Shown: one piece after another, positions 45,796 to 58,300 of the stretch | How positions within the stretch are numbered: position 1 is the stretch's first letter | Layout of the letters: each line of letters opens with the position of its first letter | NCBI GenBank assembly: GCA_014925825.1 | Contig: JACGCK010000162.1 | Location: 36,638 to 100,637, forward strand | Source of the DNA: Pholiota molesta | Lineage: Eukaryota > Basidiomycota > Agaricomycetes > Agaricales > Strophariaceae | DNA length: 64,000 nucleotides | Direction: 5' to 3' | Notes under the pieces: generated by a model | The model's database searches: none | The model's input: only the letters and a program-made list of their open reading frames with translations | Told to the model about the DNA's origin: nothing | Position numbers and translations under genes: made by a program

Positions 45796-47356
45796 GATTC
45801 TTAATGGTTCTGAGAAGCTTTATAGGAAGAACGAAAGAAATGTAGTTAGGGGACATGCATTTTACGAAGTCATGTATTCCGATGAGAGAGACCATTTTTG
45901 TTGCTGTGAATTAGTGGTCGGGCGACGGTTTCGTTTTAGCCGGAGGTCACGAGAGACTCAGGCATGTTCGTTACGTAATTTCTACTAATCAGCCATAATG
46001 ATGCCTAGACTCGTGAGTTGCAGACTGTTGCAGAGGTGAATTTTACCTGGAAAATAGCAAGATGTCGGCTCAAAAACAAGACACCTGCTTTGTCAGATTC
46101 TTCGATGTAGTACAGTACGGCTCAGTACACAAAAAAAGTAAATAATGACACACTAAATAGTCAAATATGTGTGTAGGAGGGCGGACAATGAGAAAATGTC
46201 GAGATTCTGCAAATGGGAGCCTGAGAGACGTGGACATTGAGTAAAGGGACAAACCCCATTTCTCAGTTCCATGTCTGAAAAGTCCGGATCACATGCAGAG
46301 TGATGACAACAAGATGACAAGCGTCGCGAGCGTCCTTTGCGAGAGTATGGCGAACAGCGGTTTCGTCGAGCAGCTGACCAGCTCGACAATTGCGAGGAAA
46401 CATCCAAGAAACATCTACACAGATCAATTCCAGTGTAGGGCTAAATATTCGCGTGATAACTTTGCGAGTCTGGGCCGGTATTAATGGACTTGAGTAGATA
46501 TTGTTTACTAACCTCACTCAATTTGAAGCTTAGGCTCATGGACCTTACAATCTAATCATGATGGCTCAGTCTTGATCAAAATTTAGTTCGAACCGACCTG
46601 GTTAGAACTATAATTTGCAGTTCCAAACCTGTGATGTTGATGGGTGGCGCCGTGGTGGTGGTGGTTTCTCCCAAAAGTCATGCGATAATTTTTCGACCTT
46701 AGCACGTAAATGCGTGGCCTTTAGTGAGACTACAATCAGTGTTGTTACATCCAACCGATAAATCTCAACGCACGCATGCCATACAGCTCTAAATACAGCA
46801 AGGTTTACTTATTTTCAGAGGTAATGAGAAGGAAACACGGAAGTGATGTCACATGGGTGTGATTCAGCAGTACGTTTGATCGCAACGATGTATCTTCTTG
46901 ATGATAGACAATGATAGCTACCACGGTGAGCCACGATGCTAGTCAAACCACAATCTCGATTGCTTTTGATCAACTTCTTCAAAGCACGCCTCCATTTGGC
47001 CGCAATCTCATATTACCTGCGTACCAATGGAAACGCAATTCTAATTCTTGGCCAGCGCAATAACATTTGCTGGGTCGCCCCCATATGTAAGCGCAATCGG
47101 ATTCTTGGCAAGATGTCGAGAGACTGAGGAGATAGAGGCAAGATAGAAGCCATACATAGTGTCCTGACATCGGACGCGAGCTATATTTATATTAATCTAA
47201 TTATAGATCCATTTCTCCGTAGTGCATGGGACGGTTGTGACCTTGTCCGAATAGATGTGATCAAAACTGAGGGCTGAGAGTCCTTATTATGGCTTATATA
47301 CTGGTGGGTGATGTCAGTATCTTTGTCTTCCCTCATTCACCGGACTTACTGGCATA
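45796..47356. other. Intergenic region without recognised gene
   Basis: About 1.5 kb between divergent genes. It contains a short GGTGGTGGTGG run near 46655 and only short unmatched open frames. Confidence 0.5.
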
Positions 47357-48880
47357 ATGTCCTCAGGACCTCCGCCCGACTTCAGCAGGATGTGAGTCTA
47401 CATGCCACAGTGGTCTAAATGATGTTCTAACCCATCAAATCGATAGAGCGGGTCCTCTGGTAGAGAAAAAAGTCTATTCAGCGACGAGAATTTTACTGAT
47501 CGAAATTGTGAAATAGTTCCTGGGGTATCTCTTGAACTGGGGACTTTTTGGTGTCCTTTCTGTGCAAGTTTGTAAGTCCAGATTAGGCGCCGACCTTCAA
47601 TTGCAATCCACTGAGTCTCCGCCACAGATTTCTATCACATCGCATTCTCGAAGGATCGTCTAGAAGTCAGGTTTCTAGTCTATGGAGACTACCTAATTGA
47701 AAGCCTGCAGACGTTTATCTTCACTCAGAGCGCCTTTCGTACATTTGCAACGGGGTTTGGTGATGTGGCTATCCTCGATGACGTCGGTACTGTGTGGTTC
47801 TCAGTGTGCGTTTTAACTGGACTGGGTGAGTGTTAGATCCATTAAATTCGTAATCGAGAAATCCCCGCTCGCCTCGAATGCTGATTGCCATTATCACCCA
47901 AGTGGCTTTTATTGCGCAAACATTTTACGCATATCGCATCAAGGTCCTTTCTCAGAAGCCATACCTTGCCGCGCTCGTGATGCTGGTACGTCGTATAAAT
48001 TACAAGTATATTCACCGGTAAAGCTAACACCATTATTGTTACTTTCAGTTTGCGACTGTACAATTCGCGAGTGCAATCACCAGTGGCGTTCAACTGAAAC
48101 TAGCCAAGAACTTCAGCCACTTTATAAACAAGCAGAGCTTGATTGTTATTGGAGTGAGTCCCAACGTACTTCCCTCGTTATCGATATTTTCTCATCAAAC
48201 TTTTGAAGTTTTGGCAAGGGAGCAGCGCTCTATGTGACGTTCTCATCGCAGCATCTATGTCATATTATGTACGTGGCGTCAATTTTTTTCGATTTTAGAT
48301 AATTTGCTGGGATCTAAAGGTACACATTTTTTCTAAAAGCTGAGGTCCAGACAAGCCTCTGGAGTTCCGGAAACACGAAATTTGGTTGCTCGAATCATTC
48401 GACTCACGGTTGGCACGGGCGTATTAACAGGTATGTTCTTTATTTCGCACATCCTGGAACAATGGTGTCTAAATTAGTTTTTCATTCACAGCAACCATTG
48501 CTGTCGTTTCCCTCATCTTGAACTTCCTTCCTGGCTCTCCAACATATTATCAAACTGCAATCAGTGCTTTGGCAAAACTTTATTCCAATTCTATGATGGT
48601 GGTATTCAACAGTCGAAGGAAGATTTCTGACGTGGACAACAGCACATCCGAGTACCCCGTACCACTGACATCCGTCGGTGGCACAATGCACACACATAAT
48701 CCGCAAATATCTCGACACGGCGGCATTTTGGTCACTCGGGAAGAGATGAACTTTGGAGGCGATGGCTTTGAGCCCAATACAGTGAGTGCTTCGAGCATAT
48801 CTCGCCCTGTTCTGAGAGCGCTGAACATGCCATGTCAGGATATTAAAAACCCTCGACCCGACGTATCTGATTGGAAATAG
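47357..48880 (+). CDS. Seven-helix membrane protein of the DUF6534 type
   Basis: Integral membrane protein of a family greatly expanded in Agaricomycetes; molecular role unknown. ATG 47357 gives MSSGPPPDFSR, then after introns FLGYLLNWGLFGVLSVQVY (helix 1), FYHIAFSKDRLEVRFLVYG, helix 2 with ESLQTFIFTQSAF, DVGTVWFSVCVLTGL, AQTFYAYRIKVLSQKPYL, a helix with VMLLFATVQFASAITSGVQ, ALCDVLIAASMSYYL, RIIRLTVGTGVLTATIAVV and LSALAKLYSNSMMVVFNSR-like SALAKLYSNSMMVVFNSR. A hydrophilic Ser/Thr-rich tail follows to 48880. Eight or so introns. Two in-frame stops in the first 150 bp vanish with a 61-nt intron ending before FLGYLL. Confidence 0.82.
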
Positions 48881-50480
48881 AACGACTTCTACCTGGACTT
48901 TATTTTATGTTCGTGTCTGTCTGGTTGTTGACTTGCCTTGTAAAAATTTCACTTTATTTATGTAGAAATATTTTGTACTTGGGAAATAAAGCGCTTGAAT
49001 CCAACCTTCTCTTGAAGTTCTCAATCTATCACCCGAAATAATGTTGAAGTAATGTGAAGGCAAGGTTGAGGCAAGATGCAACTTTCTCATGGCCCCAAAC
49101 TTGAATTTAGAGTCCAGTTCTCTGATGTATCTTATATTTATGGCTGAAATTACACTATCCAGATTACAGAAGTTAAGTATCCGTATCCGTAGAATCAAGT
49201 CTGCTTGATTCCTGGGAGTGTTTACCAAGTGTTTACTGCTGAGCTGCGAGCGCAGCGTGTCGTCACAAATAGCAACATTTTCTCACACCTATTTTCTCAT
49301 GCGTGACGATACTTCGCTTCCCCATTGATTCTGAAAGTTAAACAGCACAGCCTTTGAGCACAGCACTCTCCTTTCCATGATCCCACCGATGCCATTCGCG
49401 ACCTGATGCCACCTGGCCACCTGGGGTGGTGTGACAGGGTTCCTTTCATTGGGACCGACAAGACTCCGTGCTTAGCTCACAGTTACGATCTTTTTCGGTC
49501 TGGTACATATTCTGACGGAACTTTGATAGCAGGTCCGATGATGTAGCTGAATGGAAGATGCAAAACCAGAGCCATGAATGAACAGAAACTGGGTACGATT
49601 ACTTTCGGATTACTTCGCTGTCTGAGTTCACTATCATTCCCGAGATGCGATCTGACCGTACCCACAGGAGGTCTGCATCATGATCCTTGGATCGAGGCAT
49701 TGAGACACTGAAGTCGACTTGACCAGTTTGACCGCCACTGTGAGGCGGTCTTTATCTCCCGCAAGCCGTTGTGTCGATCTGACTACTTCAACTCCTTGGA
49801 ATACATATGCAAACCTGCAGATCCGCATGATTTGAGTATTGAGTCTCGCTTGGTCTCGACGCTGCTGTACCATTCACGTCAAATGTGCATGCCCTCCGTT
49901 AAATATGGCTCAGGTATATTCAGCTATGTATTGGGCTGATCGGGCTTCTCGAGTTGGTCGACATCTACTGATGGACTTGGAACGATGATGCACTCTTAGG
50001 CTACACATGGAATCTACCAGTCGCGGAGATGGAGACGCTTCTATCAGGCTCTCATGTATTTTCATGACTTGAATCAATGATGTTGTCCGTTGCGCCGCGA
50101 GACCCGATTTGTGGCATAATAGGGCGTAATGTTATCTCGTTAATGCTGCCCAGTCTGAACATGCCTGGTTTTACGGCTATTAATATTAGAGCTGGCGTTA
50201 AACATCCAGATTCCTTTCACGCAATTTCACGCAAGACACTGGACAGAGCTCGGGGAGTGTTCGGGCATCTTTGGTCAGTTCGGCTCAGTTTGTCATCCTT
50301 ACAAAACGACTAAAAATAATTAGCAGCGCCTTCTCCCCATATCAGACAGATCATCTTCGATTTTGGTCTGCCTCCTGTCACCTGAACCGGGGATGATAAA
50401 AGGCGCTTAATCGCATCTTCAAGTCTTTATTCAACCTCCAAGACTTTATCATTTGTTCTTACGGTTGATTATCTCAAACA
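48881..50480. other. Intergenic region with reductase promoter
   Basis: No gene recognised in about 1.6 kb. GATAAAAGG at about 50393-50401 is a possible TATA element some 80 bp before the ATG at 50481. Confidence 0.45.
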
Positions 50481-53400
50481 ATGGCGAACAGTCAGTCCAA
50501 ACTCAAACACCCACCCATGGACTATTCGGTCACTCTTCCAGAGGTCATCGACTTTCACACCAAGCATAATCCTGCAGAGACGATCTTCACCTTTTCCGAA
50601 GATGGAAAACCTACTTCTACCAAGATCTCATTCCTAGAATTTGGACGGGCCACCGATCGCGTAGCTCATTACATTCGACCAGGAAGAAATGGTCCCGACC
50701 GTCAAACAATTGCATTTGTCGCTCTCTCCGACAGTCTTCTCTACCAGGCTATCACAATTGGTATCACGCGAGCGGGTTTCATCGTAAGTGGATAACACGA
50801 TGTGAGGTCCTGTATATCCTAATGTGCTTTTTTTTAGCCATATCCAATGTCGCCCCGTAATACCGCTGCAGCCATCATCAAGTTAATGAAGGATACCTCA
50901 TGCCACAGGCTTTTGACTACCCGGCACACTCTCCAATCACTCATTGACGATATTCAGGCGCAGCTTGCATTGTCAGACCCTAATTACGCTCTCCAAATCG
51001 ACGAGGTGCCCGCAATCTCAACTATTTTCCCCAAACTTGGTAACGAGAAAGTCGAAGATCCTTTCCAAGAGTATCTTTCTGGTACACGTCGCGGTCTGGA
51101 CGACGTGTTGCTTTATCTTCATTCATCGGGAAGCACTGGCCTTCCAAAGACGATCCCGCAGACATTCAAGTCTATGGTCGACTGGGCGAGCCTCCGTGAG
51201 TCTAACTGGTGTGATTTCAGATTTCTCTGTGCTGACGCGCCGTGTATTCGAAAAGCCTCTGTCACTGACCTGATCACCTATAGTGTGCCCCTGAAGATGT
51301 CGGGACATGCTTTACCACCTTTCCACACACTGGGCATAATAGCCCAGGCCCTTTGTTCACTTTACGCAATGGTTCCTGTTGGATTGTTTCCTCCTACTGC
51401 AACTGCGCCTCATCTGATGCCCATGATACCCACCCCCCACAATATCTTGGATCACATGAAGCGGACTGAATGTAACGGCCTCGTTATCATACCGACTCTA
51501 CTCCAAGTTTGGGCCCAAGACAAGAAGGCTGTTGAGCTCTTAGCGAGCTTAGATTACGTTGTAAGAATAATTAGATTTCCGTCACCTTTCGCAATGCTCA
51601 CTCAATTGCTTTCTCTCTCCAAAGGGGTTCTCTGGAGGGTCTGTTCCATCGAAATTAGGGAACTTCATGACGGAATCAGGAGTGTACATAACCCCAGTTT
51701 ATGGAGCAACGGAGTTTGGCGCTCCTTCTCATTTCTTCCGGAAAGATGGCGATGAGAAAGATTGGGAGTATTTGGCTTTCTCTGATAGAGCCAACATCCG
51801 ATGGGACCCACAAGGCGATGGAACATATGAAGCACAGTTCCTGGTACGTCATATTATGGGTTATGGGTAATTTACTGATGCTTCGCTTAGACCACCCCAA
51901 CCCATCAAGTGTCTATTGAAAACATGCCCGACGTCAAAGGATACGCATCTTCAGATCTCTTTGTTCCGCATCCAACAAAGCCGTACTTCTGGAAAATGTA
52001 TCTACTCCTCGATGTTTTCAATCCTTCCAGCTAACTATGATCTTGCTTAGCGTTGGGAGAAGGGACGATGTCATCATACATACCTCAGGAGAAAAGACGG
52101 TGCCCGGGCCTATGGAAGATATTCTTATGAGCAGTCCCTAGTACGTCGGCTCTCAAATCGTTGAGGCGCTACGCTAACAATGATGTATTGGTCCAGTATG
52201 ATGGGTGTTATTATCTTTGGTCGTGAACGAGATCAGGCAGGATTACTCGTCGAATTAAAGCCGGCATATCAAATCGATATCAATAACGAAAAAGCCCTCA
52301 TCGAAACACGAAACATGCTCTGGTTAGTTGACAAAAACGCTCTATTGCTTATTGGTCTAACCGGCCAAAAATGTAATAGGCCAATTGTCGAGGAAGCCAA
52401 CAGAGTGGCCCCTGCTTTCAGTAGGATATTCAAAGAGATGATCCTAATCGCCTCTGCAGACAAGCCTCTTCCGCGTGCTGGGAAGGGGACCGTTATGAGA
52501 AAAGCAGCACTGGTGCAATATCAAACCGAAATCGACAATATGTAGGTTATTTTTTTGTTTACCTCTGACATTGGTTTCGTGGCTGAACAAGTGCGAACTC
52601 ATTAGATATGCTAAAGTGGAAGCTACAGTCAACGTCGAAACAGTCGTTCCCCCATCATCTTGGGACGCATCTGATGTTGCGAATTGGTTGAAAAGCCAAA
52701 TTGCGGAAATTCTTTCGAATGCCCCAGTTTCCTCGACAGGAGATCTATTCGAGCAGGGCATGGACAGGTGAAGTTTGTGGTATTATATGCCGACGTATTG
52801 CTAACATACATGTACCTCTAGCTTGAGCGCTACTATTCTTCGTCGTCGCATTGTGGGAGCCATGCAGTCCAGTAATATTCAGAAGGCTGGTCAGCTGGTT
52901 TCACAAGCAACAATCTACGAACATCCGTCCATCGTCGATCTCGCGGCGTTTGTCGCTGGAGTCGTAAAGGATCCCCACAACTTCGTATTAGTCTCGAGTA
53001 AGACAGACGCTATCGAGCTCATGATCGCTAAGTACAGCGCTGGGCTGACTGGATCAGTTGGAAAGCCTTCGACCGCCACCAACACGGAGGCAGTGGTTCT
53101 GATAACTGGGTCTACTGGTAATTTGGGTTCTCAAATTCTGGAATCGCTGTTGCGGGATACCAGAGTCAAGACGATCTACACTCTTAACCGCCATTCCTCT
53201 TCCTCAAAGGCAGTGGCTCAAAGACAGGCCGAACGCTTTACTGATAAAGGTCTCGATGTGTCGCTTCTCTCTAGTGATCGGCTTGTATACCTGGAAGGAG
53301 AAGCGTCTCATAAGAATTTGGGCCTGAAGGATGCGGTATACGAAGAGGTACGTAGCTTCTTGTCCTGACGCAAATATCGTTCACCAATCTTCAACAATCT

Positions 53401-54489
53401 CGCAAAAAGCTGCGCAGCAAAGTCACGATTATCATTCATAATGCATGGAGACTAGATTTCAACCTGTCCCTCTCGACATTTGAACCTAACATCCAAGGAA
53501 CGCGTAACCTCGTCGATCTTGGTCGTGCAAGTGTTCATTCGTCTTCTCTGAAGTTCTTGTTTACGTCTTCAGTCTCATCTGCATTCTCTTGGGATAAATC
53601 AGGAGGCCCGTATCCTGAAGAAATTCTCAAGGACCCCAAGTTTGCAGTGGGCAATGGATATGGCGAAAGCAAATATGTTTCTGAAAGGGTAGATACTTTT
53701 ATCGTGACTGGAATGTTTTTGAATCTGACGATTATTTTTCTTTTTCAGATCTTGGAATTGAGTGGCTTACAGGCGACTTCGTTTAGGATTGGTCAGATTT
53801 CTGGAGGATTCTCCAACGGCGCTTGGGCTACATCGGATTGGGTACCTATCTTGGTCAAGTCGGCCATTAACATGAATGCCCTCCCGACCGCCACTGGAGT
53901 GGGTAGCGATGAACTGTATCTGCTCGAACCTTTGCTGATAGCCTATTCATCAATCTAGGTTGTTTCCTGGTTGCCTATGGATTCAGTCTCTCAAACAATC
54001 CTTGACGTTGCATGGTCGTCCGAGTTTGCACCAGCGCTCAATGTTGTTCATCCCCGACCTGTATCCTGGAATTCAATTCTCTCATCCGTCAACGACGCGC
54101 TCGTACAGGAAGGCGTCATATCGTCCGCTCTTCCACTGGTTGATTTCCGAACCTGGGTCTCGCAATTGGAAGTGCATGCAAACGACTCATCGCCGAAAAC
54201 TATAAGCAACATCGTCAGTGTTCTACATCTTATTCCCTGCAAATGAGTTGTGCTGATGATGGTACCAATACAGCCTGCGGTCAAGCTTCTTGACTTTTTC
54301 CGCTTTACTTCCGAGGTGGATGTCTCGATCAGCCAAGGAGCCAAAGTTGCAGGCGAACTTGGTGGCCTGGCTACATTTTCAACAGACAAAGTCCAAGCAA
54401 TCAGTCAAACTATGAGGTCTTTATCTGAGGTTGGGCGTGCGGATGCTCAGAGGTGGGTGAAGTATTGGAAAGGGGTTGGCTTTATTTAG
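50481..54489 (+). CDS. Adenylate-forming reductase (A-T-R, NRPS-like; aminoadipate-reductase type)
   Basis: Activates a carboxylic acid as an acyl-AMP, loads it on a phosphopantetheine arm and reduces it to an aldehyde or alcohol. A domain: YSVTLPEVIDFHTKHNPAE, phosphate loop LHSSGSTGLPKTIP (51115-51160), PVYGATEFGAPS, YLAFSDRANIRWDP, ILMSSP, AGKGTVMRKAAL. T domain: DLFEQGMDSLSATILRRRI (52740-52840), with the Ser attachment site split by an intron. R domain: VLITGSTGNLGSQILE (Rossmann glycines), RLDFNLSLSTFEPNIQGTR, FTSSVSSAF and YGESKYVSER with the Tyr-Lys pair. C-terminus ...VKYWKGVGFI. About fourteen introns; intact by eye. Such reductases supply aromatic or amino-acid-derived aldehydes in basidiomycetes. 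The substrate code cannot be read with certainty. No condensation domain. Confidence 0.87.
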
Positions 54490-55355
54490 ATGAGCCATGT
54501 CGAATGAACTTCCTGATATCAGCCTGTCATCCTCGTGAAATGTAATACTAATAGGAATTGCTGTACACTTAGCACAGATTTTGCTCCCATTCATCATATC
54601 TTATCCGGCTGGTCTCGAACTCTATCGCATATCTCTATTTCTGTTCGCCTTCTCTCCCTCTGAGCGCTCAGGATCTTGCTTGAACGATACCTGCATATGG
54701 CACTCATCAGTACCTGATAGCCAGCCGATCGAGCCCCGATACAAAGTTGGAGGAATACACATATACAATTATAACCTTACGATGAGCTGCACTCTCCTCT
54801 TCGACGATTTGAATTGAAGGCGCCCATGACTGTAAGTCTGTACTTAGTACTCTGCAAAAGAGGGTCATTCGCAAATTTATAGCCTGAGGCCCAAAAAATC
54901 AATGATTTGTAGAACGCTATACGTAGCTAGACAACATTCATGTAAATTTAAAGCATATCGAGAATGTGGTTGCCGTCAGAACACCACTGATAACGACTTC
55001 TAATTTTGTCGGTTTTGGACTTTATGAAATTTAACAGGTCTGGAATTTTCTGCGATAATTTCGTTGGAGCATGAAAACCTTTCTAGGATACTGGTTTCAG
55101 AATATATAAGTGTTGGACCAGTTTTTGGATCCAGAAAATGTACATGTAGGAACTGAGTAATTTATAGTGGCATCGAGGATGGGCGCTTATATTTAAATTT
55201 GACATTGATGATCAATAATTACAGATGCGACCTATATAAAATCAAGTATCATTTGCATAGTAAACATCTGATATGGGGAAGAGCGGCAAAGCAGAACAAC
55301 ATTATTCACAGCAAATAATTTAAAGATATGGGTATCAAACTACATATTACTTATA
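54490..55355. other. Intergenic region between convergent genes
   Basis: 3' flanks of the reductase and polymerase epsilon genes, AT-rich. No gene recognised. Confidence 0.5.
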
Positions 55356-58300
55356 TCACCAATTCGACAGCAACGTTTGCGCACACTCCTAAAACATGAT
55401 TTAGATTTATTTCGTTTCGCCGACAAGCGAGAAAGTGACACACCTTTAGTCGTGGAAGGTTATACTCCCTTGCCACATTTACAATTGTCCTCAGCTTCCG
55501 CCTCGTATCCGCCTTATTCATCGTGAACTGATACGAACCCGAGCATGTACACCAGCGCGAAACATTGTCCGACTGTATTTGCTGACATTTGGAGCACCTC
55601 AAATCCTGCTGCGCAAACGCCCTCTCTAACGAGCGCGTCATGTCGATCAGCATGAATTCAATGGCCACCCGATCATACTCTGCTCCGCACTGATTGCAGA
55701 GCCATTTGGGGTTGATGTCTACATTGTTGGGGAGCAGCTCCGGGTCGCGGCAGAAATCAAAGTCGCGCAAGACGTCGCAGGCTTTACAGGGAACATTGGA
55801 CAGCCTCAATGGCTCACAGGGATTTCGGAACGTCGCCTCCGCCGCGAACTCGCGCACGCCAGTAAGCTCAAGCAGATTGCGCTTCAACACCCCGATTTCC
55901 ACCTGGTATTCCTTTGCTAGTGCGAAAATCGCACATGCGGACTTGGTGAACTCGAGAGGTGGGTTGTTGAGATGAAGATACGATCCAGGAAGTGTTGGGA
56001 ATGTAAAGTTCTCCGGGTCCCTCTCGTCCATCTGACTTCTTTCGTACCTCTCGATTATGCTTTCTACCGCCTTCAACATCTTCCTAGTCAGCCGTCTTGA
56101 AATAAACTCCAAGGTAGCTTCGGATTCCTTCGCTTTAGCTGTATCTCGCTGCGTGCTATCGAGGTCCCCATTTTCCAAATGCCTCAAGGGGACCCTCGCC
56201 ACCTGATTGAGCTTCTGTCTGATCCTATACAGCTCCACGATGAAATACTGCACCACCCCCGCAAAGTCGTCCTGGATTGCCGGTGGGAGGAACTGCTGAA
56301 TATTCCAGCGCATCTCTATGCATAGTTCTTCAGGGGGCTCGAGGGCCAGGGGGTCCTCGCAGACGATGCCGCCCATATTAGCGGGGTCCATGAACACCAA
56401 AAAGTCATAGAAGCGCTCAGTGTGCAAATACACGTGTTGGAACAGCTCATGGCCCGTCACAGCTGTCGTGATGTAGGTCGCGTACGCGTGCGCTGTGCCT
56501 GGGGGTTTCGAGGTTGCAAGGAGAATTGAGCCGAAGTCCGCATGCACGACGTGGGCGCCCAGTCGCTTGAACTCGGCGAGAAGCTGCACAAAGGTCTTGC
56601 GCATGAGGCCATGCACAAACCGGTGCAGACTGGGATCGTACATTTGCGATGCTGAGGAGCTAATCCAGCGCCAAAAGTGGTCGATGACCGTAGTCGCAGG
56701 GCTGCTTCCGCCGTCTTGTATCTTGTCCAACAGCCAGGTCTTCACAAGCCCTCTCAGGATCCCGAATGTCTGGGCTGATGTCTGCGACTCGCCAAGCGTC
56801 AGATCCCGTGCTGTCTCGCCGTTCGCGGAGTATTCGTTGATTTGATGCGATACCGAGTCGAAGGCCGTTGCGCCGCCGCTCCCCTCGAGCTCGTTCACCA
56901 GCACCGACTGCAGCACTGAATTCACTGCCAGATTGCGCACTGTAACCTCTAAGCACACATTCGCGAATACTCCAGATGTCTGGAAGTCCGTCCTCGGTAG
57001 CGGTTCTGTTTGTCTTCGATCATTTTCTATACCTCCCAGGTCAGGCCAGTCGCCCGCCGACCACCACAGTACCATATCCTGCTGCACAAGGCGTCGGGCA
57101 AAGCTAATGTCCGCGAGACATAAAGGCTGGTCGCCCTCAATATGCCCAATAGGTACGTCGAAGTAATCTGCGGTGGTTACCATGCGGTCGATCCAGGTGC
57201 CCATGACGAGGTAGCGACTAAGCATCTTCTGTCCGACATGGTTCTGCCAAGGGAAGACATCGAGATTGTGGGGACCCTTGATAGGAGTCATCGCAAGAAC
57301 AGGGAATTTGGCGAGCTTGGGGATTGTGCGTTCATAGTATGACAGCTCCTTGCTTGATGAGACGACAAGCATATATGATTTATCCTCGAGCAGGCCCAGC
57401 TCACGCGAGACGGCCTTCATCGCTGTAATATCACTCGGGTGGTATGTATGGACAAATTGCAAGGACGTTGGGTAAACGATAGACGTGCTTGGGCCATGTC
57501 GATTGTGCATCTTCTGGAGGAGTGTAGTATACGTTTCGGGTAGGCGAGGAATGCCTTGTCGGCGGCTTGCAGGATCAACGAGGAAGACTTTGACGTGGCC
57601 ATTGGCAAGGAATAGGGCGAAGACATGGAGGGAACCGTTGGCTGCTAAGGCGTGGTATAGCATAATATATTTAGCGGCTTTGCCGCCAGAGAGATATCGG
57701 TCGCGTGAGGAAGAAGTTGTGCATCGGTCTAGCTGGTGAAGGTCAAATCCAATTTGTTGGGCCCTATTCAGGGTTATTGTCGGGTCCTCGAGACCGCAAG
57801 CTTTTCCAAGGCGGATCAGACTCCGGAGAACAAGAGGAACCTGATAGTACGTCAGTGCAAGTGTTTGGACGTTACATGAAGCAAATTCACCTGGAGCTCG
57901 TACACACCGTCAACATTAGGATCATTGGTGATGTCAATGAAGTGTTCTTGGTACTCCTGATACACGTCCTCTCTCACAACAATCTTATAGAGATTATTGC
58001 AAGGGCTATCCCTTGGCAAATTTCGCGTTACCTTCGTACACGAGTAATGCTCTGGGCGGAACAGACTTTCATTTGGCTTCTTCAGGTGAATGTAAAATTC
58101 ACGTGATACCCTCAACGGCACAGATACCAACTCCGTGTCAATCGAAAGCCAGAGGATGAATCGTCCGGGAATCCTGCTCGGTCGGATCTGTACGATGTCC
58201 CAGCGATGGCTCGCTTTCGGACGTGCGGCCTTGAACATCGTCGGTACGATAGCTGAACCACGACCCCAACGTGCCTCGCCTCTCTTCTTCCAACGCGGAC

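Noticed and set aside
56495..56845. Plus-strand open frame antisense to polymerase epsilon
   Set aside because: Lies wholly within a conserved polymerase exon on the other strand; no recognisable protein.
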